The notes beneath the pieces were generated by a model. That model was not told where the DNA came from and did not search any database. It was given only the letters and a program-made list of their open reading frames with translations. A stretch of DNA of 64,000 nucleotides. It comes from Daedaleopsis sinensis (Eukaryota; Basidiomycota; Agaricomycetes; Polyporales; Polyporaceae). Position 1 is the first letter of the stretch. The number at the start of each line of letters is the position of its first letter. The stretch lies in NCBI GenBank assembly GCA_033807695.1, contig CM066309.1, forward strand, positions 3,286,001 through 3,350,000, read 5' to 3'. Below are positions 57,066 to 64,000 of the stretch, in pieces. The position numbers were made by a program, and so were the translations under genes.

Positions 57066-59139
57066 TCAAAAATTGAAGTCCTCGAACACAACCTCCCTCC
57101 CAGGCAGCCACCCGACAACCGCATCCCGCAGCGCCTTGCCCGCGCACACGTACACCGTTCCCTCGCCGAGGTCCACCACGTCTTCCCAGACCAGACGCCT
57201 CAGCTGGACCGTCGCGCCCGTGGCCCGCAGCTCCGCGATGGCGCCCTCGTCCAGCTCAGCCGCCGCGGGGCCCGTCAGGAAGAGCGTCGTGGCGCGCGCG
57301 ATGGATGGGTGGACAGGCGCGCCGCCGAGCCACTTCTTGAAGTTTTTCTTCGTCTCGCCGGTGACCTCGTCCTTTGCGGCATCAGCGCCGGGAGAACATT
57401 CTCCCAGCAACACGTGCCGGACCAGGCCGAGGTCGGCGGGGGAGGCGAGGCGCACGGTCCAGAGGAGGCGGACGGAGGCGGCGGGAGGAAGGAGGAGGTG
57501 CGATTCCGCCAGGAGCGGGGTGATGCCGACGCCGGCGGCGATGAAGAAGACGGTGGGAGTGGGGGAAGGGGAGGAAGCGGAAGAGGGTGGCTTGGGAGCC
57601 ATGCGGAACTCGCCGCCGAAGCCGCGGACCGTGAGGGTAAGGGGCGAGCGGCGGGGGTGCTGAGCGAGGAGGAAATACGTCACGCGGCCGACGCGGCGGA
57701 TCGTGATTTCGAAGTGTGTCGAGAGCTGAGAGGAGGGAGCAGGAAGAAGAGGAGAAGGAGAAGGAGTGGCAGCGGGTATTGTCGAGGTGACGGTGAAGGT
57801 GCGTATGAAGTCGTCGTTCAGGCTCGTGGGGTCGTCGTTGCGCATGTGGCTGTACCCGACATCCAGCTCGGCCGACAGGTCCAGCGCGACCCACTGCCCC
57901 GGCTCAATTTTCGCGGGCACTCCCAGGGCAAAGCGGAGTCGCGCGATGTCGGGGGTAAGGAGCTCCTTTTCGACGAGCGTTGCCGTGGTGCTTGTGTCGG
58001 AAAACGAGTCCGTGCCAGCCAGCAGATTGCCCTCGGTGGCCAGGCGCCGAATGGGAGGGTTGTACGGCGACATGCCCTCTGCGCCATCCGCCACGGGCGT
58101 ACCGCGGAATGTTAGTCCTTGCCGCACGAAACGCGCGGCGGTGATTTCGAGCTTGACGGCAAGATTGGTGCGCGGAAGGACGGCGGCGGCGGCGGGGCCA
58201 TGGAGAATGGATGTACGGCCCGTCACGTAAAGGACGTCACCGGTTGCAAAGTCCGGGAAGCAGAGACCGGCGAGGGGGTTGCTGTGCAGGTTGCCGAGGG
58301 TCTGGTAGAGGCGGTTGCCCGAATACTCGGGGTAAATGAGCGTGGTAGCAGCGGTAGGTAAGTTGTCAGAGGGCAGGACGCGAACGAAGCCGGGTGGGCC
58401 GCCACGATGGTTGCAGTCCATGTCATGTGTGCCATTAGAGGATGAAATAAAGAAGAGATCCGCCTTGGCTATCAAGGCGCGGGCCTCGGGGCTGAGAGTT
58501 GCGGAGGTGGAGAGTAGTTCAGGGTGGGCTTCGGCGGGCGTGATGATCTTCTGGTTCAAATACTTGGGGCAGTTTCCTACGCGTACGTGTCAGCATTTAG
58601 ATGAGGTTCAGTGGTCGGAGGTTCAACTTACCGAGACTTTGCTCGATCTTCACGACTAGCTGGATTTCGCCAACCTCGTCGTTCTGGGCGCGCCGCCTAC
58701 CTCCCTCTTTCCCGTCGTCCCATCCTAGACTCGCCACAATCATGCGGCCGTAGACTTTGACTCTCTTTCTCGTCACGAGATCCATGGGCAGACCGGCAAC
58801 CATCCTGCCCATATCTTCATCGCGCACCACTTGCCCTTCATTCTTCCCATCTGTCAGAGCCTGTACCACTGGATCGAAGCGCCTGTCTACTGGCGATCTG
58901 ATTGCGGCAATGGAGTTGCCCAATGGTTGAGAGAATCCTGGCTCTCCGCCCCAGACGGTTGCCCAAGGTCTCCCTTGCGCGTCGAGAGCTGCAAGACCAA
59001 GTAGTGGAGCACGTTGCAGCATTAAGGCGGCTTGAGTGGTCATGAGCGCTGCGGTGGGGTTCTCGCACCACGGTGTTTGTAGCATCTTCTGCATCGCAGC
59101 CTCGCCATCGGACCATGGGAGCGCAGTAGAGACAGCCAT
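57066..59139 (-). CDS. PNPOx-like / ferredoxin-NADP reductase-like fusion oxidoreductase
   Basis: Two exons (59139-58632 and 58576-57066) joined over a 55-bp intron give 672 residues. Residues ~40-290 are a pyridoxamine 5'-phosphate oxidase-like split barrel: LLGLAALDAQGRPWATVWGG, then RVKVYGRM, SSSNGTHDMDCNHRGGPPGF, and NRLYQTLGNLHSNPLAGLCF. This barrel usually binds FMN. Residues ~330-670 are an FAD/NAD reductase: EPGQWVALDLS, FIRTFTVTS (flavin-binding RxYSxS-like, ~435), VRGFGGEFRM, FFIAAGVGITPLLAE (NAD(P)-binding GxGxTP, ~520), and the closing VYVCAGKALRDAV. A typical C-terminal 2Fe-2S domain is absent. Such fusions pass electrons from NAD(P)H through FAD towards the other domain. Substrate is unknown. 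No signal peptide. Confidence 0.85.
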
Positions 59140-60234
59140 CTACCTCGAATGCTGGTAAGAATATCGACGATCACAGGGGTTTTGGAGTCAAGAGTGCGGA
59201 GGAAAAGGCATAAGCATCGGCTATTTTATGCAAGAGATTCGCACCATCCACCAAGTCTATGGGCTTATGCAAGTGCTGAGCGAGATACAGACAATGCTCG
59301 GGCTGCAGACGGACAGTATGTGAGCAGCGCAGACACGTTTTGCTGATACAGCATGCATGCATTGTGAATGACGCAATTGTAAGCTGCGCTTGTCAGCTTC
59401 GGCTAGCATTTCGGCCTTGTCATCACTGCAGCAGCGAAGAGAATATGTCCGAGGCGATATCCGTAATTAAGCATGGTGAGAGAGCTGGTGAGAGCGTACC
59501 TTCTCCAGGGACTACTTCTCATGATCACTCTTAGCATACATTTCGAGTGAGATGTTGGCATCCCCGCCCAACACATGTTGGGTTTCGCAAGTAGGTATCT
59601 CCGAGTCATGGGTTGCGGTCCTATTCGCGCGAGGCCATAAGCCATGCCAGATGTCGTCTCGTCTGAGCGTACCCTGACGGTCCCGTGAAGATGGAGCTCG
59701 TCCCAATGGTTAACGAGCTTGGTATCGCCAGCATGAGACCAATATGCGTGGATATGTGGTCCATAAGTTCAAGAGCTTTGAGAAGACCAGTAGATCTGGC
59801 TTAGCAGTGGGCAAGAACTCCTGGAATTCCGGTATACAGGTAGACAGAGAGTAGCAAGCAGAGATCCATCGCCTGTGGGACATCTGCGAGGTGGTGGTGG
59901 TAGTCGCGAACTTCGAAGCACGACGGGGAGGAAGGGGCACGCGTCGCGCGCTCACTGCAGGCGCTTATACCGGCGATCCTCGCTCTTCCTCGCTAGTACT
60001 GAAGCTTGAAAGCGACTGTCGATCTTAGGTGCAAGCGGACTAGGGCTCAATCTTTTCAAGTTAACTGCGACCACTCATCTTTAAGCAAGCACGATATTCT
60101 CGCCTCATATCTTATCTCTCTCGCGACATACCCGCATGATGCGGTACACCAGCTAATAGCTAGTAGTTGGCTACTAGTACTATAGAGACTCAGTGTCGCG
60201 ACGCCGCCTGGCCGCAATCCGTTCATCCTTGCAT
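59140..60234. other. Intergenic region
   Basis: About 1.1 kb between two minus-strand genes. It holds the promoter of the fusion reductase at the left. Several short frames exist (e.g. 59706-59512 minus), none convincing. A CTAGTA-rich segment occurs at ~60155-60180. Confidence 0.45.
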
Positions 60235-61677
60235 TCACCATCGCTCGTGAGCAGGCCGGACTGAGATACGCACATTCAAGAGGCAGTCGGCCGACGTCGA
60301 CGTCAGAGCCAGGATGCCTGTGGCGGTGGAGATAAGATCACACTCACAGTCGAGCTCCCAGGTCCACGCAGATCTGTCTTGGCCGACAAGGTAGAGGTAG
60401 CCCTGCATCGCGACGGTCTGAGTCAGACCGCGACCGGGTATACACGACAGAGGGCGCGGAGACACGTACCGCTGCGATACTCGCGGGGTCCACACGGATG
60501 TCCGGGTTCTCCACCCACCCTTCGGGCATGCTCGCTCCCAGCCCGAAGCCTACCGTGGAAGTCCAGTCCGTCAGAACCGCTGTCGTATGATGGTCAGAAG
60601 AGCGGGAAGGTGTGACAGTAGCCAGCAAATGAGACGACTCACGACCGTCGATGATCGACTGTGCTCGCAGGGCGTATGCAAACCGTGAGCTTCGGACGAC
60701 ACTTGCAGAGCACGCATACGTACATGGGCAACCTGGCATGGGGACGCACCTGTCAGCAGCTACGTACGAGAACGACGAGGGATAGGGACGTGGACAAGAC
60801 AGTCACTCACATGGATGTTCTCCTTCCCGAACTCCTTGTTCAGGCTCTGGCTGAGCGCCCTAAGCGCGAACTTGCCCGCGGAGAACGCGCTCGTGATCAC
60901 ATTTCCGCGCAGGCTGCCCGTCGCGCCCGTGAAGATGAGCGTGCCGCGCTTGCCCCGCGTATCGAGCGCGTTCGCGCGGAAGGCCAAGATCGCCCCGCGC
61001 GCGAACGCGAACGCCCCATGGATGTTCGCGTCCACGACGCTTGCGATGTTACGCTCCGTGAGCGCGAGGAACGGCTTCCGGACGGCGGCCCCCGCGTTAT
61101 ACACCGCGACGCGGAGCTCGCTCGCGCCGCCCGAGGGCCACGGGTGCGCGGTGATCGTGGCGAAGACATCTGTGAGCGCCTGGTAGCTGTACGCGTCGAC
61201 CGGGAACGCGGCGACTTCGAACTAGCACGCCGCCAGGGGAGAGGGGAAGGGGGAGATAGGTCAGTTTAGGATGAGCCTGTGCGCGCATGCCAGCCATGGA
61301 TGTATGCATAGACGCAGATCCGATAGCAGCGGCAGGTGTCATTTCTCGAGGGACGCACCTCGGCGCCGGTTGCAACTATATCGTCCGCGACTTTCTTGAG
61401 CTTGTCGGCGCCACGGGCGATGAGTGCGACGCGGTAGCCTTCCTTTGCAAAGGCACGCCTATAGGAGGAGGATGTATTTTAGCGCATTCATGTCTGTCGC
61501 CGTCGAACGTGCATCTGCTGAATGTGGACCGGTGAACACGTACGCCGTCGCTCCTCCCGTACCTGAACGGATACATCAGTGTCCCGGCCATGACGATTGC
61601 GCTACTCACTAACCTGAACCGTTACCTATCCCAGCGATGATGATGAGACGGCGAGCTTCAGTACCGGTAGTAGACAT
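60235..61677 (-). CDS. Short-chain dehydrogenase/reductase-like protein with Phe for the catalytic Tyr
   Basis: Start MSTTGTEARRLIIIAGIGNG at 61677. The first exons join to GIGNGSGTGGATARAFAKEG, the nucleotide-binding glycine loop, then YRVALIARGADKLKKVADDI. The central exon gives FEVAAFPVDAYSYQALTDVF, VAVYNAGA (NNAG-like), ANIHGAFAFARG, GTLIFTGATGSLRG and ITSAFSAGKFALRALSQSLN. Where classical SDRs have YxxxK, this has FSAGK, so the Tyr is Phe while Lys stays. The last exons give SIIDGR, AVLTDWTSTVGFGLG, a short piece YLYLVGQDRSAWTWELD and, after a final intron, FRPAHERW with stop at 60235. The ending WT.ELD.RP..E.W matches a fungal/bacterial SDR subgroup with the same Phe. Substrate unknown; catalysis by the standard mechanism is doubtful. 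Confidence 0.85.
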
Positions 61678-62705
61678 GGTATCGATGTTCAGTCTAGCTA
61701 GATACTATGATTCAGCAACAGAGTGCAGCGATGTAGTGTGATGTGGTGGGTGGCATACCCCAAAGCTATATACGCTCTCAGGAATTGGAATTCGAACGTA
61801 CTTGGGGTGCTACCGCCGGGTCCGGTTATTGATCAACTGCCAGTGCAGGCCGGGCCCGAGCCTGCAATTTGTCAGCTCAAGTCGGTGGCGTCATCGCACT
61901 CAGAGTAGACGACATGGTCCTCACCAGAACCACTGGGTAAGTACCAAGACCTAGAGTCAAGAGAGTAGTAGTCAAAGTGAGAGTTTTGGGTCACTGTACG
62001 TGGTAAAGTTGTTGTTGCGCTTCAGGGCGCTTCACTTCTGGCCGGCAAACTCCGGCGACGACACAGACGGTTGGAATTATAAACCTGGCTTGACACCCAA
62101 CCACCATCTCACGTTCCTACTCCTCGCAACCATGGCTCGCTCGTTATGCTTTTCAATATGTACCAAGGATAGCGATACAGGGTCGCATGAAGCTCGAATT
62201 GCATCCTTCAACGTCGGTCCAGGTCATGGGACGATTACATCACTCTCAGGCCATCTCGGAGCGCATAAGTATATCCTGACTGCTAACGTAGCTATTGCTC
62301 CCAACCGGGGTCCCAGACGCCCTCAGCTCATTGGCTGGCAAACCTCACATCCGCGAAGTGCGAACAACCCGCAAATACAACTTGTTGCAAGGGGAAATAT
62401 GTATGCGATACAATCGGCCTTGGCGACATAACTGGCTCGCCATCTTTCGCATGCATCCTCCTCCGTAAAAAAGTCTTGTAGCCCTGGGTAATCAAACTGT
62501 CTCGCTCTCCTTCATCGTTAACGCCTTTTCATACCGGCTAAACATATCTGCCTTGGCAGAAGGTCCCCGGTGCGTATTTGCCACTACTGGTATGCCAGAT
62601 AAACTGCCTGATCATGACCCCACGCAGACGCCGCACTATATCTACCCGTCCCAGTCGTGCTGGGTATCAGCATTCGCCCTCTGATCTTGCACCCCATCTC
62701 CCATC
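61678..62705. other. Divergent intergenic region, SDR-like gene / aldehyde dehydrogenase gene
   Basis: About 1 kb between genes pointing away from each other, so it contains both promoters. A plus frame of ~140 codons at 62000-62431 has no recognisable features and is not called. Confidence 0.45.
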
Positions 62706-64000
62706 ATGCCCTTCGATCTCCCGTACAAAGTCATGCCCGTACCGGCGACGGCCCTCAAGTTCAACACCACCGCGGAGATCGACGAGGTCAGCCCAACGAT
62801 TGTCCACGAATGTTTACTGACCATAAGCCGTCTGTAGATATATGAGAGACTCAATAAAACGTTCAAATCTGGCGTGACTCGCCCTCTGGAATACCGCCGC
62901 AAGCAGCTCCTCCAGCTCGCACGCATGGTCCAAGACAACCACACTGCGTTCGAAGACGCGCTAATCGCGGACCTCAACAAGCCACGCATGGAAACAACAG
63001 TCGCCGAGGTCTCGCACCTCATCACGGCCATCCTGAACGCGGTCGAGAACCTCGAAGAGTGGGCTGCACCCAAGGCGTGCCCGACCAAGGAGGCCTGGCG
63101 CAGCTCCTGGGGCGCGACCCTTTACAAGGAGCCAAAGGGGGTTGTCCTCATCATATCGTATGTATCTCTCACGTCCGCACTACGCACCTTGGGTGGCTCT
63201 CGCTCTCTCATGGACATGGAGACCACTGCGGCGCTGTGAGCATGGGCTCGACATCCGTGTGTATTGGAGCACTCCTGAATTTGATTCAGCGCTCCGTGAG
63301 CAGAAAAGGTTCGAGCCGCCTTGTGTCGAAATCACGAAGCTCTCGCTTCTGTGCCTCGATAGTCCTTCGCGGCGCTGCGCCAGTTACGGCTTGCGTCCAA
63401 CTCTGCTTCGGTCATGTGGCCCCCTCGCACCCACGCACTCCACCGCTTTGCCCGAGTCTGACGGTTTTGCCCTCTTCAGGCCATGGAACTACCCCCTCGT
63501 GCTCACCGTCAACCCGCTCATCGGTGCGATCGCCGCGGGGTGCCCGACTGTGCTGAAGCCATCTGAGATGGTGCCCACCTTCTGCGAGCTGTTCTCCCGT
63601 CTCCTCCCCGAGTATCTCGACAACAGCGCGTACGCGGTGATTAAGGGCGGCGTACCCGAGACGACGCACGCGCTCGCGCTTCGCTGGGACCACATCTTCT
63701 ACACCGGCAACAGCCGTGTGGGGCGCATCATTGCGAGCGCCGCGGGGAGGAATTTGACTCCTGTCACGCTCGAGCTCGGCGGGAAGAGCGCGGCGGTGGT
63801 GGCGGACGACGTCGCGGACCTCGACCTCGTTGCGAAACGCATCTGGCACGGCAAGATCCAGAACGCCGGGCAGCTGTGTGTCGCGCCCGACTACGCGCTC
63901 GTCGCGAAGCACAGGGTGGGCGCGTTCGTCGAGAGCTTGAAGAAGGCGCATCGCGAGTTCTGGCCGGGCGGCGACGACACGCTGACGGGAGAGACGCCGA
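62706..64000 (+). CDS. Aldehyde dehydrogenase, ALDH3-like (3' end outside window)
   Basis: Exons 62706-62786, 62838-63157 and 63480 to the window end join in phase. The start MPFDLPYKVMPVPATAL is followed by a helical N-terminus, LADLNK-type linker LIADLNKPRMET, EEWAAPKACPTKEA, PKGVVLIIS|PWNYPL with the start of the NAD site, LIGAIAAGCPTVLKPSE, HIFYTGNSRVGRIIASAAG, VTLELGGKSAAVVADD carrying the general-base Glu, and NAGQLCVAPDY with the catalytic Cys. ALDH3-type enzymes oxidise medium and long chain aldehydes with NAD(P)+, often at membranes through a C-terminal tail that is not in the window. The second intron (63158-63479, 322 bp) is unusually long for this locus. The gene is cut at 64000. 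Confidence 0.93.

Noticed and set aside
57060..58115. A 351-codon plus-strand frame
   Set aside because: It is antisense to the conserved fusion reductase and its sequence is a mirror of that gene's codon bias.

Overview
The window is nuclear DNA of a basidiomycete fungus, most likely a wood-decay mushroom of the Polyporales type. Evidence: GC-rich coding DNA; genes broken by many introns of about 45-90 bp with GTRNGT donors and CTRAY branch sites; a nuclear tRNA gene with an intron after position 37; and families typical of such fungi (DUF6533 seven-helix proteins, GMC oxidoreductases, degenerate F-box-like genes, LINE fragments). All gene models were spliced by eye from reading frame, splice sites and phase.

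Layout. 0-10.8 kb is ordinary gene-dense DNA: the end of a proline-rich protein, a class II eIF4E (4EHP-like) cap-binding protein, a secreted GH18 chitinase, a DUF6533 membrane protein, Mediator subunit MED22, an intron-containing tRNA-Thr(AGU) and a Rossmann-fold NAD(P)-binding protein. 11-15.5 kb is accessory: an aldo/keto reductase relic, a frameshifted F-box-like gene and the first copy (A) of a small unnamed family, called here the W-C-W family. 15.2-23.2 kb and 25.7-35.5 kb hold no gene I can support. They flank one bHLH transcription factor gene (23.2-25.7 kb) and are full of short tandem duplications, microsatellites and palindromes. 35.5-46 kb is a graveyard plus a small enzyme locus: a spliced fragment, a second F-box-like relic carrying a hairpin-containing intron-like insert, a 5'-truncated membrane protein gene, an intact GMC oxidoreductase, two retroelement C-terminal fragments and a third F-box-like fragment. 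46-51.4 kb carries W-C-W copies B, C and D, all on the minus strand, with a thioredoxin-TPR fusion gene between C and D. 51.5-64 kb is again gene-dense: a DUF255/SPATA20-like protein, the histidine methyltransferase HPM1, a PNPOx-ferredoxin reductase fusion, an SDR with Phe in place of the catalytic Tyr, and the start of an ALDH3-like aldehyde dehydrogenase cut by the window edge.

The housekeeping genes (MED22, HPM1, eIF4E2, tRNA-Thr) act in transcription and translation. The chitinase acts on the wall. GMC, SDR, ALDH and the fusion reductase are redox enzymes, with no sign of one shared pathway. The most interesting signals are the four-copy W-C-W family, which keeps an invariant cysteine motif and, in three copies, one phase-1 terminal intron; the hairpin-bearing, frame-preserving intron-like insert in one F-box paralog; and the two gene-free deserts around the bHLH gene.
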